Shown piece after piece: positions 19,002-29,016 of a DNA stretch of 64,000 nucleotides. Positions within the stretch are counted from its first letter, which is position 1. Every line of letters starts with the position of its first letter. This stretch comes from Arthrobacter beigongshangensis (GTDB lineage Bacteria > Bacillota > Bacilli > Bacillales_A > Planococcaceae). Location of the stretch: the NCBI RefSeq assembly GCF_016820585.1, contig NZ_JADHDX010000006.1:62001-126000 (forward strand), given 5' to 3'. The notes under the pieces were generated by a model. The model ran no database searches, was not told where the DNA came from, and saw only the letters and a list, made by a program, of their open reading frames with translations. The translations under genes were made by a program, and so were the position numbers.

Positions 19002-19043
19002 ATTCTAAAAGGAAAATATGAACAAACTATTACCGAGAGGTTA
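19002..19043 (-). promoter_or_regulatory. htrA promoter with element shared with prsA
   Basis: On the minus strand a 30-bp element (19014-19043) containing GTAATAGTTTGTTCATATTT, then 6 nt, then -10-like TAGAAT (19002-19007). It differs from the prsA copy by two substitutions and one single-base gap. The distance to the start codon (42 nt) is almost the same as at prsA (43 nt). The rest of the 18972-19240 gap shows no gene; no clear promoter for the aldehyde dehydrogenase was identified. Confidence 0.6.
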
Positions 19044-19240
19044 ACAATTGGTGAATAAATGTACGGCTTGTCGAAATATCACAAAAACAAATAGTTGAAC
19101 CATTCAATAGAGGCGTGGGGCAATCCTGTTTTATTGAAAGTGTATTGGTCGTGTTTATCTTACGATTGATGCATATTGAGGGAGTTTGCAACGTATAGTG
19201 TCGGGGGGTAACAAATACAACTCACAAGGAGGAATGGAAA

Positions 19241-20782
19241 ATGGTTCAAGCGGTAGAAAACCTAGTTTATGCTTTTCCGAACACAGAAGGAGCAAAGGTG
19301 AATTTTAAAGAGCGATATGAGAATTTTATCGGTGGTAAATGGACATCCCCGATGAATGGCCAATACTTTGACAATCCAACTCCAGTGACAGGGAAGGTAT
19401 TTACACAAGTAGCTCGATCAACTGCAGAAGATATTGAATTAGCGTTGGATGCTGCACACGCCGCAAAAGATGCTTGGGGGAAAACGTCTGTTACAGAACG
19501 CTCCAATATTTTATTAAAAATTGCAGATCGTATGGAGAAAAATCTAGAAATGCTGGCCGTTGCTGAAACGTGGGAGAATGGTAAAGCGGTTCGTGAAACA
19601 TTGAATGCGGACTTGCCACTTGCCATCGACCATTTTCGCTATTTTGCTAGTGCGATTCGGGCACAAGAAGGCGGCGTCAGCCAGATTGACAATGACACAG
19701 TGGCGTACCATTTCCATGAGCCGATTGGTGTTGTTGGACAAATTATTCCGTGGAACTTCCCAATTTTAATGGCCGTGTGGAAGCTTGCACCCGCACTCGC
19801 CGCAGGAAATTGCGTCGTGTTAAAACCAGCAGAACAGACACCGGCATCGATTTTAGTGTTGATGGAACTCATTGAAGACTTGTTGCCGGCAGGTGTTGTT
19901 AACATTGTAAATGGTTTTGGTTTAGAAGCTGGAAAGCCGCTTGCGTCAAGCTCGCGCATCGGTAAAATTGCGTTTACGGGTGAAACGACGACAGGTCGTC
20001 TCATCATGCAATACGCTTCACAAGCTGCTATTCCTGTAACGCTTGAGTTAGGTGGAAAATCACCAAATATTTTCTTTGAAGATGTGATGGATCAGGACGA
20101 TGCATTTTTGGATAAAGCTGTAGAAGGCTTTGTCATGTTTGCCCTAAATCAAGGGGAAGTGTGCACATGCCCTTCACGTGCGTTAATTCAAGAATCGATT
20201 TACGATAAATTTATGGAACGCGCACTCGAGCGAGTGAAAGCTATTAAAGTGGGGAATCCACTGGATCCGACAGTGATGATGGGCGCGCAAGCCTCAACGG
20301 AGCAGCTGGAGAAAATTCTATCCTATTTAGATATTGGTAAACAAGAAGGTGCAGAGTGCCTAATTGGTGGTGAGCAAAATCAACTAGAAGGCGAGTTAGA
20401 GGGTGGCTATTACGTTAAACCAACCGTCTTTAAAGGAAATAATAAAATGCGGATTTTCCAAGAAGAGATTTTTGGCCCTGTCGTGTCTGTGACGACGTTC
20501 AAAACGAAAGAAGAAGCCCTTGAAATTGCCAATGATACACTATATGGGCTCGGTTCAGGTGTTTGGACGCGCGATATGAATACAGCGTATCGTTTTGGCC
20601 GCGGTATTCAAGCGGGGCGTGTGTGGACAAATTGCTATCATGCTTACCCAGCGCATGCTGCATTCGGTGGCTATAAAGCTTCGGGGGTCGGTCGTGAAAA
20701 TCATCTTATGATGCTGAATCATTACCAGCAGACGAAAAATATGCTTGTTAGTTATAATGAAAATAAACAAGGCTTCTTTTAA
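19241..20782 (+). CDS. NAD-dependent aldehyde dehydrogenase (AcoD/ExaC-like)
   Basis: 513 residues, the usual length for acetaldehyde dehydrogenase II-type enzymes, which oxidise aldehydes to acids with NAD. Motifs seen are [12 protein letters not shown] (cofactor binding), FTGETTTGR, catalytic Glu in [12 protein letters not shown], and catalytic Cys308 in [15 protein letters not shown] is near the C-terminus. ATG follows AAGGAGGAA. The DUF779 gene 21 bp downstream is the regular partner of this subgroup. Similarity supports acetaldehyde or related short aldehydes as substrate; the physiological substrate is not shown. Confidence 0.93.
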   Translation: MVQAVENLVYAFPNTEGAKVNFKERYENFIGGKWTSPMNGQYFDNPTPVTGKVFTQVARSTAEDIELALDAAHAAKDAWGKTSVTERSNILLKIADRMEKNLEMLAVAETWENGKAVRETLNADLPLAIDHFRYFASAIRAQEGGVSQIDNDTVAYHFHEPIGVVGQIIPWNFPILMAVWKLAPALAAGNCVVLKPAEQTPASILVLMELIEDLLPAGVVNIVNGFGLEAGKPLASSSRIGKIAFTGETTTGRLIMQYASQAAIPVTLELGGKSPNIFFEDVMDQDDAFLDKAVEGFVMFALNQGEVCTCPSRALIQESIYDKFMERALERVKAIKVGNPLDPTVMMGAQASTEQLEKILSYLDIGKQEGAECLIGGEQNQLEGELEGGYYVKPTVFKGNNKMRIFQEEIFGPVVSVTTFKTKEEALEIANDTLYGLGSGVWTRDMNTAYRFGRGIQAGRVWTNCYHAYPAHAAFGGYKASGVGRENHLMMLNHYQQTKNMLVSYNENKQGFF

Positions 20783-20803
20783 AAGAAAAGGTGGCGAGTG
20801 TGG

Positions 20804-21160
20804 ATGACTGAGCGTGTAATAGCGACTGATGCTGCACTTGAACTTATGGAGCTTTTGAAGAGAAAACACGGTCCGCTGATGTTTCATCAATCCGGGGGCT
20901 GCTGTGACGGCTCATCGCCGATGTGTTATCCGGATGGGGAACTCATTATTGGCAATCAAGACGTTCTACTTGGACATATTGGAGGAGCTCCATTTTATAT
21001 GCATAAAAACCAATTTGACTATTGGCGGCATACACAGCTTATTATTGACGTTGTCGATGGGCGTGGCGGGATGTTTTCACTCGAAGGGGTTGAAGGCAAA
21101 CGTTTTTTGACAAGATCCCGAGCGTTTACTGCGGAGGAGAATAAAGAACTGCAAGTGTGA
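20804..21160 (+). CDS. DUF779 protein associated with aldehyde dehydrogenase
   Basis: 118 residues matching the DUF779 family, recognised from FHQSGGCCDGSSPMCYPDGE with its Cys cluster and FEYWR-type central segment (here QFDYWRHTQLIIDV). Such proteins are commonly encoded beside AcoD/ExaC-type dehydrogenases; their role is unknown and the Cys residues suggest a metal site. I chose ATG at 20804, after AAAGGTGG; a GTG two codons earlier is possible. Same transcript as the dehydrogenase, ending at the terminator just downstream. Confidence 0.88.
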   Translation: MTERVIATDAALELMELLKRKHGPLMFHQSGGCCDGSSPMCYPDGELIIGNQDVLLGHIGGAPFYMHKNQFDYWRHTQLIIDVVDGRGGMFSLEGVEGKRFLTRSRAFTAEENKELQV

Positions 21161-21165
21161 ATAAC

Positions 21166-21207
21166 AAAAAGGGTCATCTCGTTGTGGTTGATGAGATGGC
21201 CCTTTTA
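21166..21207 (+). terminator. Terminator after DUF779 gene
   Basis: GGGTCATCTC pairs with GAGATGGCCC (G-T pair and one mismatch), flanked by A and T runs. Confidence 0.8.
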
Positions 21208-21301
21208 TCAGCAGACAAACTGGAATAGTAATGGTAATTAAGTTCATGGTGGTGATAAATCGCTCGTGGCGGCGATAACGCCGTGGAAAACTCGATTCCG
21301 T

Positions 21302-21694
21302 TCAAATGAACCTTTTCCTAATCTCAGGAGGCGGCAGCATACAGGCATCTTCCTTTTTACCAAACCATTTGTAGCGATTTTTTGCCACATAGTCATAAAC
21401 GCCGTCACGGATTTTACGTGGGACGAGTATAAATAGGAAGAACAGATGCCATAAGCCATCCAATTTTTTCGCAATACGCAATGCAGCGGAGGATTTTGTG
21501 AATGCCTTGCCATTTTCAATTAATACCAAGCTGTCGACATCTGCGGGAATATTATATTGCTTCACAAGCTCGACACCTTTGTCGCTTTGCAATGAAGTGA
21601 ACAGAAAATGGGCGGCGGGGTCACGTTTAATAATGAACTGCACACTTGAATCACAAAAGTTGCAATCACCGTCAAATAATACAATGCGTTTCAT
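21302..21694 (-). CDS. DCC-family thiol-disulfide oxidoreductase-like protein (DUF393)
   Basis: 130 residues starting M-K-R-I-V-L-F-D-G-D-C-N-F-C, the signature DxxCxxC of the DCC family (B. subtilis YuxK is a member). The family is predicted to be thioredoxin-like; function unproven. A second pair of conserved elements, SAALRIAKKLDGLWHLFF and PRKIRDGVYDYVAKNRYKWFG, follows. The true start is ATG at 21694, preceded by AGAGGGAGG; the open frame extends upstream without initiation signals. Single gene. Confidence 0.88.
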   Translation of the reverse strand: MKRIVLFDGDCNFCDSSVQFIIKRDPAAHFLFTSLQSDKGVELVKQYNIPADVDSLVLIENGKAFTKSSAALRIAKKLDGLWHLFFLFILVPRKIRDGVYDYVAKNRYKWFGKKEDACMLPPPEIRKRFI

Positions 21695-21869
21695 GGAATG
21701 ACCTCCCTCTTTATTGTAAGTATAACCTTGTTGGACAAATATTAACACGATGTAGGCGCAAGTATTTACGTATGACAGAAAATTTAGTATAATGGTAGAA
21801 AGGGTAGAGTAAGTGAGTTGTTTTCCATCGCATGTAGCCGCGGTTAATATGTTGAGGAGGATGATTTGA

Positions 21870-22058
21870 ATGGAACGTTTACCTATTGAGCCAGCAGAAG
21901 TAGAGTTACGGCATAATCGAGATTTCATCGCTTCGCTAAAAATGATTGGTGAAGGTGCTCCGATTTATGAACGTTATGAAGAAGATGAGCCAGTCGTGAA
22001 AAAACGGCAAGAACAGGATGGCTTTGACGAAGAAGATTTGCCGCGCGACTACCAATAA
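21870..22058 (+). CDS. Small acidic protein of unknown function
   Basis: 62 residues, strongly charged (12 Glu and 5 Asp), with no membrane segment. ATG follows TGAGGAGGATGA at good spacing and the gene ends 5 bp before a clear terminator, which supports it being a real gene. I recognise no family. It is divergent from the DCC-family gene and about 400 bp from cotD. Confidence 0.72.
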   Translation: MERLPIEPAEVELRHNRDFIASLKMIGEGAPIYERYEEDEPVVKKRQEQDGFDEEDLPRDYQ

Positions 22059-22063
22059 CCGTA

Positions 22064-22089
22064 ATCCCCACAGAGATGTGGGGATTTTT
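22064..22089 (+). terminator. Terminator of the small acidic protein gene
   Basis: ATCCCCAC (22064-22071) pairs with GTGGGGAT (22078-22085), then TTTT. Confidence 0.85.
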
Positions 22090-22140
22090 CTATGGAATCG
22101 ATACTCTGTAATGGAGTGATAGTCGCTTTGTTTTCCTAAA

Positions 22141-22310
22141 GGTAGTCGAGTTTGGTAGCTAGGTAGTTCAGTTTTGTCATAAGGTAATTGAGTTTGCGGA
22201 AAAGGTAGTCCGGTTTCCGCAGGGTAGTCGAGTTTGGCGGATAGGTAGCTCAGTTCTGCTAGAGGGTAGTTGGGTTTGTAGAAAGGGTAGTACAGTTTTC
22301 TAAAGGTAGC
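22141..22310. repeat. Degenerate 21-bp tandem repeat, two 82-bp higher-order units
   Basis: GGTAG/GGTAA units start at 22141, 22162, 22183, 22204, 22223, 22244, 22265, 22286 and 22305, i.e. spacing 21, 21, 21, 19 repeated twice. Each unit begins like GGTAGTYSAGTTT and ends in a variable 6-8 nt part. The variable parts of neighbouring units are often complementary (GCGGAAA with TTTCCGC; TAGAAA with TTTCTA), so hairpins with the conserved sequence in the loop can form. Read on the minus strand it spells degenerate heptads with Leu-Pro, in an unlikely reading frame. It fills most of the 400-bp gap before cotD. Confidence 0.85.
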
Positions 22311-22455
22311 TATCAGTAAACCTAATTCGCTCATTAGCATATGCATTGTTGAATGCGAATGACGCAGTCACGAGTCTGGCATTTTCCCTCCGCTCTAGTT
22401 GCTCGCCCGTTTGTCCTCTTTCTTTTGACATGTAATAGAAGGAGGAGGTGAGAGT

Positions 22456-22857
22456 ATGATGCAACATGGACAGTGGAACTCTAACCAGATGCAGGGAATG
22501 TGTGGGTGTAATCGGATGCATGGTCAGTGCAATTGTAATCAAATGCGACCAAGCAACCAAATGCAGCCAATTGTGTGTCCAACACAGTATAGATGTCACG
22601 ATACGTTTGTACCGCGTGAAGTTCCTGTTATTCATCCAATAGTCAACGTGAACCGTCAGCATACCGTGGTAGTGCCGCGTAACTATGTGACGGAAACGAC
22701 TAGAACAGTGCCGGGCTCAACAGTATTCGCTAGACCTGGTCAGCAGTTTGGTGGCGGTTTTGGAGGACCTGGTCCAGGATTTGGTCCAGGTTTCGGACCG
22801 GGCTTTGGTGGTCCTGGTCCTGGTTTTGGCGGATTCGGACGTGGATTTGGCCGATAA
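22456..22857 (+). CDS. cotD: Spore coat protein of the CotD family
   Basis: 133 residues. The N-terminal part is Gln/Met/Asn/Cys-rich with CGCNRMHGQCNCNQ; the core PTQYRCHDTFVPREVPVIHPIV is the CotD signature; the C-terminal 35 residues are a Gly-Phe-Pro repeat (PGFGPGFGPGFGGPGPGFGG) that is probably disordered. It would be an inner/outer coat component laid down by the mother cell, which indicates a spore-former. Two ATGs in tandem follow AAGGAGGAGGTGAG. A sigma-K promoter could not be identified with confidence in the repeat-filled upstream region. Confidence 0.85.
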   Translation: MMQHGQWNSNQMQGMCGCNRMHGQCNCNQMRPSNQMQPIVCPTQYRCHDTFVPREVPVIHPIVNVNRQHTVVVPRNYVTETTRTVPGSTVFARPGQQFGGGFGGPGPGFGPGFGPGFGGPGPGFGGFGRGFGR

Positions 22858-22945
22858 CAATGGAGATAAATGAGTCATACATGTGATGTTCTCGCCAGCT
22901 CTTAGCATTTTGGAATCAAAGACGAGTAGAACCTTTGAAAAAGTT

Positions 22946-23000
22946 AAAAAGAGGCGTTCTCGTCAGTCGGTAAATCGATTGATGAGACACCTCTTTTTTA
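22946..23000. terminator. Shared bidirectional terminator between cotD and metH
   Basis: AAAAAGAGGCGTTCTCGTCA (22946-22965) pairs with TGATGAGACACCTCTTTTTT around 22980-22999, giving A/T tracts on both sides, so it can serve both converging genes. Confidence 0.82.
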
Positions 23001-23001
23001 A

Positions 23002-26000
23002 TTAATCCACATTAAAATATCTTGCATCTGGATGGGCAAAAACAATTGCAGAAACCGATGCTTCTGGCTCCATCATGAATTCCTCTGTTAGATGGACGCC
23101 GATATCTTCCGGTTTTAACAGTTTGAATAATTTAGCTTGGTCTTCCAGATTCGGACATGCAGGGTAGCCGAATGAGAAGCGTTGTCCCGTATATTTTGCC
23201 GCAAAGCGGTCGAGCATTGTAAAGTCCGTTGCATCTGGAGTGCCCAAGTGGTCGCGCATTTCTTGGTGAATTCGTTCTGCAAATCCTTCTGCAAGTTCAA
23301 GTGCAGTTGCTTGGAAAGCGTGACTCTCCAAGAACTTGCCTTCTTCTTTAAATTTATTAGCAAAATCTCGAACGCCGTGCCCTGCCGTCACTTGCATGAA
23401 GCCGACATAATCCATCACACCACTAGAGACTGGTTTCAAATAGTCAGCTAGGCAAAGGAATGGCTCTTTGCTTTGACGTGGGAATGTGAAGCGTTCAATT
23501 TCTGTTTTTGCATCTTCTGGATCGTACACAATGACATCATCGCCATCGGATTGTGCCGGGAAAAATTGATAGAGTCCAGAAGCAGATAAATTATCCGACT
23601 CCAAAAATTCAGTGACCATTTCATGCAGTTCCACAGCGCGTGGCTCTTTATTTTCAAGCATTTTATTGACATTGCCACGTAGACCAAGATGGTGGCCAAT
23701 TAATGTCCGCATGTTGACGTATGGATAGAGATGCTTAATAGAATAATCTTTTTGAATGCGGCGACGCAAGTCCTTTGGAACTTGGACAGGGACATCTTCG
23801 CGCACGGTTTTAACAGGTCGTGGCGCAATCTCTTCCGCATCTGGATTGGCTGCTTTTTTCGCGGCTTTAATGGCATCATTTTCCGCTCGTTTTTCACGTT
23901 GTTCATCCAATTCGATGAGCAAAGCTGCTTTTTCGTCCTTATCTTGAAGACGATTCGCCAATTCAAGTCCGAACATCGCATCTTTAGCATATAGCACTGG
24001 ACCGTCATACTCTGCGGCGATTTTTGTGTCCGTAAATCGGCGGGTCAGTGCAGCCCCACCAACCATAATCGGCAAATCAATGCCTGCTGCTTTAAAGTCT
24101 TGAGCGGTGATGACCATTTGTTGTGCAGATTTAACGAGTAGTCCAGACAAGCCGATAATATCGGGCTTTTCTTTGCGAATGACGTCAATTAGTGTTGAAG
24201 GTGTTACTTTAATACCGATATCGACAACTGTAAAACCGTTGTTGCTTAAGATAATCTCTACTAAGTTTTTCCCGATATCATGGACATCGCCTTTAACAGT
24301 CGCCAAAACAATTTTCCCTTTACCTGTGTCACCCTCAGCTTTATCCATGAATTGCTCGAGGAACGCCACGGATGCTTTCATTACGCCAGCGCTTTGTAGT
24401 ACTTCGGCAACAATTAGTTTGTTCGTATTGAATAAATGTCCAACCTCGGCCATTCCATCCATTAAAGGTCCATTGATGATGTCGAGGGGCGCATCATACA
24501 TCTTAAGAGCAGCTTCTAAGTCAGGGATTAAGCCCTCTTTTGTACCTTCGACTATATAATAGCTCAGGCGTTCAGGAACGGTTTTCGGGATATCGTCCTC
24601 TGTTTTCTCTTTTTTCTTGCCCCGATAAAAATTAGTGAACTCGGCAAGTGTTTCATCCGTTGTATTGAATAGTAAATCATTGGCCATGTTAATTTCCGCT
24701 TCGGGGATAGAAGCATAACGCTCTAGTTTCTCCGTATTGACGATTGCGTAGTCAAGCCCTGCCTGTGTACAGTGATATAAATACACAGCATTCAATACTT
24801 CACGACCGACAGGAGGAAGACCGAATGATACGTTACTGACACCGAGAATTGTCAGTGCGCGTGGCATTTTTTCTTTAATGAGACGAATGCCTTCAATTGT
24901 TTCTACGGCAGATCCGATGTATTGCTCGTCTCCTGTGCCGACTGGGAAAACAAGTGGATCGAAAATAATATCTTCCGGCGCAAGTCCCCATTTATTGACG
25001 AGAAGGTCATAGGAACGCTGTGCAACTTCGAGTTTTCGTTCACGCGTAACCGCCATTCCGGGTTCGTCGATTGTTCCAACAACGACAGCTGCCCCGAACT
25101 TTTTGACCAGTGGCAGTACAGCATCGTAGCGGTCTTCACCGTCCTCCAAGTTAATGGAGTTAATGATCACTTTCCCTTGTGAATATTTTAAAGCCTCTTC
25201 AATTACCTTCTCGTCTGTGGAATCAATGACGAGAGGCACTTTCACTTTTTTGACGACTTCCTTCATGAATTTCGTGACATCCTCTAGCTCGTCGCGATCT
25301 GGATTAGCTAGACAAATATCGATGACGTGTGCGCCACCTTTTACTTGTGCACGCGCAATTTCGGATGCTTCTTCAAATTTGCCATCAACGATCAGCTGTT
25401 TGAATTTCCGAGAACCTATGACGTTTGTTCGTTCGCCGATTAATAGCGGACGCATAGAGTCGTCATACAACAAAGGCTCAATGCCTGATATAGCATGACC
25501 ATGAACAGTTTCGGGACCTTGACGAGGTTTTTTATCAGCTACGACTTCACGAATAGCACGGATATGCTCAGGTGTTGTTCCGCAACAGCCGCCAACAATA
25601 TTTAACCAACCTTTATCAGCAAAGCCTTGTAGTTTTTTAGAGAGAGACTCAGGTGATTCGTGATAATGACCTTCCTCGTCTGGGAGACCAGCATTTGGAT
25701 AACAACTGACATAGCTAGTTGCTAACTCTGATAGCGAACGGAGATGATCTGTCATGAACTCTGGACCTGTTGCACAGTTCAGACCAACAGATAGAGGTTT
25801 TATATGCTCGATTGAAATATAAAATGACTCGATGCTTTGACCTGCTAATGTCGTCCCCATAGGTTCAATTGTCCCGGAAATCATCACGGGCAATTCTTTC
25901 CCTGTTTCTTCAAATGCACGCTTTATACCGAGTGTGCCAGCTTTGACATTCAGCATATCCTGGCTCGTTTCCATCAATAGCAAATCGCAGCCACCTTCAA

Positions 26001-26454
26001 TCAATGCTTTTGCTTGTATGTAAAAGTCATTGGTTAAACCATCAAATGTAGCTCCTCCTGTAACAGATAATGTTTTTGTCGTTGGTCCCATTGCACCTGC
26101 AACGAAACGCGGCCATTCAGGAGTAGAAAAGTCTTCCGCACACTTTTTAGCAAGCTGTGCAGCATGGAAGTTAATATCATGTGCTTGTTCACCTAAATCA
26201 TAGTCATCCAAAACGATTGGCGTACCACCAAATGTATTCGTCGAAATAATATCTGCCCCAGCCTCTAAATATTCACGATGAATGCGATCTAGGACATCGG
26301 GTTTTACAATATTTAAATACTCATTACAGCCATCGTATTCTTCGCCGCCGAAATCCTCGGGAGAAAGGTTGGCGTTTTGTAGCATGGTCCCCATCGCGCC
26401 ATCCATAATGAGTATTCTTTTCTGTAGTTGTTCTTCAATAGGATGTTTCGGCAT
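23002..26454 (-). CDS. metH: Cobalamin-dependent methionine synthase
   Basis: 1150 residues, with all four E. coli MetH modules: homocysteine-binding domain with zinc Cys residues in GLNCATG and GGCCGTTP; a pterin-binding domain with [12 protein letters not shown]; the cobalamin cap and B12 domain with DVHDIGKN, whose His coordinates cobalt; and the C-terminal S-adenosylmethionine reactivation domain. It transfers the methyl group of methyltetrahydrofolate to homocysteine. The ATG is preceded by AAGAAAGAGAGTG. Expression is set by the SAM-I riboswitch in the leader, so methionine sufficiency should switch it off. Monocistronic here. Confidence 0.97.
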   Translation of the reverse strand: MPKHPIEEQLQKRILIMDGAMGTMLQNANLSPEDFGGEEYDGCNEYLNIVKPDVLDRIHREYLEAGADIISTNTFGGTPIVLDDYDLGEQAHDINFHAAQLAKKCAEDFSTPEWPRFVAGAMGPTTKTLSVTGGATFDGLTNDFYIQAKALIEGGCDLLLMETSQDMLNVKAGTLGIKRAFEETGKELPVMISGTIEPMGTTLAGQSIESFYISIEHIKPLSVGLNCATGPEFMTDHLRSLSELATSYVSCYPNAGLPDEEGHYHESPESLSKKLQGFADKGWLNIVGGCCGTTPEHIRAIREVVADKKPRQGPETVHGHAISGIEPLLYDDSMRPLLIGERTNVIGSRKFKQLIVDGKFEEASEIARAQVKGGAHVIDICLANPDRDELEDVTKFMKEVVKKVKVPLVIDSTDEKVIEEALKYSQGKVIINSINLEDGEDRYDAVLPLVKKFGAAVVVGTIDEPGMAVTRERKLEVAQRSYDLLVNKWGLAPEDIIFDPLVFPVGTGDEQYIGSAVETIEGIRLIKEKMPRALTILGVSNVSFGLPPVGREVLNAVYLYHCTQAGLDYAIVNTEKLERYASIPEAEINMANDLLFNTTDETLAEFTNFYRGKKKEKTEDDIPKTVPERLSYYIVEGTKEGLIPDLEAALKMYDAPLDIINGPLMDGMAEVGHLFNTNKLIVAEVLQSAGVMKASVAFLEQFMDKAEGDTGKGKIVLATVKGDVHDIGKNLVEIILSNNGFTVVDIGIKVTPSTLIDVIRKEKPDIIGLSGLLVKSAQQMVITAQDFKAAGIDLPIMVGGAALTRRFTDTKIAAEYDGPVLYAKDAMFGLELANRLQDKDEKAALLIELDEQREKRAENDAIKAAKKAANPDAEEIAPRPVKTVREDVPVQVPKDLRRRIQKDYSIKHLYPYVNMRTLIGHHLGLRGNVNKMLENKEPRAVELHEMVTEFLESDNLSASGLYQFFPAQSDGDDVIVYDPEDAKTEIERFTFPRQSKEPFLCLADYLKPVSSGVMDYVGFMQVTAGHGVRDFANKFKEEGKFLESHAFQATALELAEGFAERIHQEMRDHLGTPDATDFTMLDRFAAKYTGQRFSFGYPACPNLEDQAKLFKLLKPEDIGVHLTEEFMMEPEASVSAIVFAHPDARYFNVD

Positions 26455-26506
26455 CGCAAATCACTCTCTTTCTTTCCGTCAAGTATTTTGTAGCTTTTAA
26501 GAAAAT

Positions 26507-26533
26507 AAAAAAAGCCTTCAAAAGAAGGCTTTA
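26507..26533 (-). terminator. Riboswitch-controlled terminator of metH
   Basis: On the minus strand AAAGCCTTC-TTTT-GAAGGCTTT followed by a T run, directly after the SAM-I aptamer and before the metH ribosome site. It is the expression platform. Confidence 0.92.
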
Positions 26534-26552
26534 CGAGTATACGTAGGTGTCC

Positions 26553-26661
26553 CTTCTCATCTTCAGGATCATGGATAGATCCCACTGGAATTAGCACCAG
26601 TCCTTTCGGCAGGTTGCTGAAGCTTCATAGGGCCAGTTCCCTCTGCTTCTCTTGATAAGAA
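26553..26661 (-). ncRNA. SAM-I (S-box) riboswitch aptamer
   Basis: On the minus strand it begins TCTTATCAAGAGAAGCAGAG, followed by GGGAACTGGCCCTATGAAGC and TTCAGCAACCTGCC, the conserved S-box core, and closes P1 with GATGAGAAG pairing with CTTATC. Binding of S-adenosylmethionine should favour the terminator at 26507-26533. The remaining stretch 26662-26822 carries no recognised gene. Confidence 0.96.
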
Positions 26662-26822
26662 TATAGTATGCAGTTGTAGTAAACTTTTTCGTCAATGAAG
26701 TATTGATCGAATAATTGAAATCATCATAACGTTATAATTTGCTTCCGTCAAGTCGTCCTTTGCAGAATGCTAGAAATTCTGTGGTAAGATGGAGATAATA
26801 TGATAAACAGAAGGTGAACGAG

Positions 26823-27008
26823 TTGAGAGCTTTTACATATATTATTCCGATCATGATGATTGTTGGGACAGTTAGTATTATGATGTTGAATAAAAGTCAC
26901 CAAGGTGTTCCACCTATGTCTCGCATTTATATTACGTTAGGTGCGATGGCTGTCAGTGGGATTTTAACTTATTTTTTATTTCCAAAAGACGAAGAAAAGA
27001 ATAAATGA
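26823..27008 (+). CDS. Small membrane protein, unknown function
   Basis: 61 residues with two hydrophobic helices (about residues 5-22 and 36-52) and a charged tail ending DEEKNK. I chose TTG at 26823, because AAGGTG lies 6 nt ahead; a GTG at 26814 would be part of that ribosome site. A terminator follows immediately. No family recognised. Confidence 0.7.
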   Translation: MRAFTYIIPIMMIVGTVSIMMLNKSHQGVPPMSRIYITLGAMAVSGILTYFLFPKDEEKNK

Positions 27009-27016
27009 CAAGAAAT

Positions 27017-27043
27017 CGCTAGCGAATTTTGCTAGCGTTTTTT
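27017..27043 (+). terminator. Terminator of the small membrane protein gene
   Basis: CGCTAGC (27017-27023) pairs with GCTAGCG (27031-27037), then six T. Confidence 0.9.
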
Positions 27044-27144
27044 CATATAAACACGAATCAATTTCATAAAAAGTGAAACGATTCCATCGTTTAAACGTAT
27101 AAAAGCTATGGAAAAAATCTTAGTAATAGAAAAGAGTGTTTTAG

Positions 27145-28827
27145 ATGGTTAATTTACTTATCTTCTCAATCATTACAGGGGTTGTGTCTAGTTTAATTAT
27201 TGTCCCGTTTGTGTTGAACACAAAGGAGACGAAAGTGGCTGTCCCGTTTAACAAGGTTGCGGCAATGGCAAGCACTGCTGTGTTAAGCACAATCATCGTG
27301 TTTGTCTTTTATTATCTAACCAATATGGATCGCAACTGGACGTCTTTATGGGGGCCGTTGCTCGTAGTGACTTTATTAGGTGCGGTTGTTGCGGGGAGTA
27401 AAGATCGCAAACTGAAGATCGTTTTATTTTTAGGGGCTTTAGCGTTTGGCGTCTATATTCTGAGCGCGCCATTATTCAATGCCAATGAAAAATATAAGGC
27501 AGTTGAAATGGATCAGCAGGTAGAAATCAAAGCGTTTGATGAAACAAAAACACCGGCAAGCGTACCGCCGAAGTTTGCGCGCAATAAGATGAAAAAAGCG
27601 TTCGGCCAAGTGCCGAATACGAGTTATTATGAACTTGGTAATCTGCAAATTCAAAAAGTAGGCGAGGATTTTGTCTACATCGCACCTGTTGAATTTTCGG
27701 GTCTTTTCAAATGGTGGACTGGGAAAACGACACCAGGCTATTTCACGATGAGTGCGACTGATTCGGCAGACAATCCGAAATTCGTGAAGGCTGAAATGGC
27801 TTATACGCCGTCGTCCTATTTCCATAAGCAAGTAGAGCGTCATATGCGGATGGAAATGCCACATCTTATTTTCTACGGGGATGTCCAGCTGGAAATTGAT
27901 GATGAGGGGAAACCGCATTATATTCGCACATACGGGAACTTTATTTCAGCACGTGACGGCTTTGATGTACAAGGGGTAGTTGTAGCGGATCCGGCAACAG
28001 GTGATATGAAGCAATATGCACTTGTGGATGTACCAGCATTTATTGACGGTGCAGTTTCTCCTGAGGCGGTTAGCCTGCAAAACAGTTATTTTGGTAACTA
28101 CATTCATGGATTCTGGAACTCGGTATTCGGGAAAAAAGATGTGAAACTGCCTTCGGATGAAGGAACGGAAGCGAATGTGAGTCCAATTTTCGACGAAAAT
28201 GGTCATATGTATTATTTCACTGATTTTACAAGTCCGAAAGAGGGTGTCGATTCGATGCTTGGTTATGCCTTAACGGATGGTCGGACGGGTGAAGCGACGT
28301 ATTACACGGGCAATCTGGAAGAGTCCTACATGGATTCGCAAGGTGCTCTTCAAATTATTGAAAAGAAATTTATCGAAAAGAAATGGTCTGGTGAAATGCC
28401 TGTACTGTACAACTTTTACGGGGAAGCGAGTTGGTTAACGCCGGTGCTCGATTCGAATGGCTTCTTGCAAAATTACTTCATCGTATCTGCTGCGAATCCG
28501 GAAATATCGGTGTATGGAAATACTCCGAACGAAGCGCTGAAATTGTATAAAACGGCACTTCAACGCGGAGGAAGTACTGTCGATGGTAGTTCGGGCGCTG
28601 AAGAGGCACAAGCGTCGGTGACTGTCGTACGTGTTTTCAAGGAGCGTGTCGGTGACTTTACGGTAGTGTCGTTTTTGGCTGCCGATGGACGGAACTTTAG
28701 CGTGTCGTCTGAAACAGTGCCACTTGCTATTTATATCCAAGAGGGCGATCAATTGGCGATTACGTATATAGAGACAGGTGAGTTATTCTTACCAGTGAAA
28801 GCATTGACAAATAGCAGTATGAAATAG
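27145..28827 (+). CDS. Large membrane-anchored protein, unknown function
   Basis: 560 residues. The N-terminus has four hydrophobic helices (about residues 4-22, 38-60, 68-84 and 90-108); the remaining 450 residues form one long hydrophilic, beta-rich domain, without Cys, that is probably outside the membrane given the helix count, though topology is not certain. No catalytic motif, repeat or named domain was recognised. The ATG has only a weak ribosome site (AAAAGAG). It stands alone between a terminator and the ctsR promoter. Confidence 0.8.
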   Translation: MVNLLIFSIITGVVSSLIIVPFVLNTKETKVAVPFNKVAAMASTAVLSTIIVFVFYYLTNMDRNWTSLWGPLLVVTLLGAVVAGSKDRKLKIVLFLGALAFGVYILSAPLFNANEKYKAVEMDQQVEIKAFDETKTPASVPPKFARNKMKKAFGQVPNTSYYELGNLQIQKVGEDFVYIAPVEFSGLFKWWTGKTTPGYFTMSATDSADNPKFVKAEMAYTPSSYFHKQVERHMRMEMPHLIFYGDVQLEIDDEGKPHYIRTYGNFISARDGFDVQGVVVADPATGDMKQYALVDVPAFIDGAVSPEAVSLQNSYFGNYIHGFWNSVFGKKDVKLPSDEGTEANVSPIFDENGHMYYFTDFTSPKEGVDSMLGYALTDGRTGEATYYTGNLEESYMDSQGALQIIEKKFIEKKWSGEMPVLYNFYGEASWLTPVLDSNGFLQNYFIVSAANPEISVYGNTPNEALKLYKTALQRGGSTVDGSSGAEEAQASVTVVRVFKERVGDFTVVSFLAADGRNFSVSSETVPLAIYIQEGDQLAITYIETGELFLPVKALTNSSMK

Positions 28828-28930
28828 TATGTAACGGAGTACAGGGGAATTTCTCTTGTGCTCTGTTTTTAATTGGATGATTAAATGTCACTTATTCACG
28901 CCGATACTGCTGAAGTATAGTGCTTTTCAA

Positions 28931-28979
28931 TTGCAGATTAATCGGTGCGTCATGTACAATTAAGTCAAAGATAGTCAAA
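28931..28979 (+). promoter_or_regulatory. ctsR promoter and CtsR operator
   Basis: TTGCAG (28931-28936), 18-bp spacer, TACAAT (28955-28960), then 2 nt, then AGTCAAAGATAGTCAAA (28963-28979), the tandem heptad operator of CtsR. Repressor bound here would cover the transcription start. Confidence 0.9.
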
Positions 28980-29016
28980 GTCAACGGCTTATCACCCGGA
29001 TGAAAGAGGTGAGGAC

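Noticed and set aside
19044..19240. Sigma-54 promoter before the aldehyde dehydrogenase gene
   Set aside because: GG and GC dinucleotides are not at the required 10-nt spacing in any candidate, so no such promoter is claimed.
22141..22310. Possible CRISPR array
   Set aside because: Units are 19-21 bp in total with no unique spacers of 30 bp or more and no cas genes nearby.
21936..22346. 136-codon minus-strand reading frame spelling Leu-Pro heptads across the 21-bp repeat
   Set aside because: It overlaps the small acidic gene on the other strand, has no good ribosome site, and two of the units are 19 bp, so the heptad breaks; treated as intergenic repeat.
26662..26822. metH promoter
   Set aside because: TTGACG and TACTAT-type hexamers exist on the minus strand, but their spacing of 21 bp is poor, so no coordinates are claimed.
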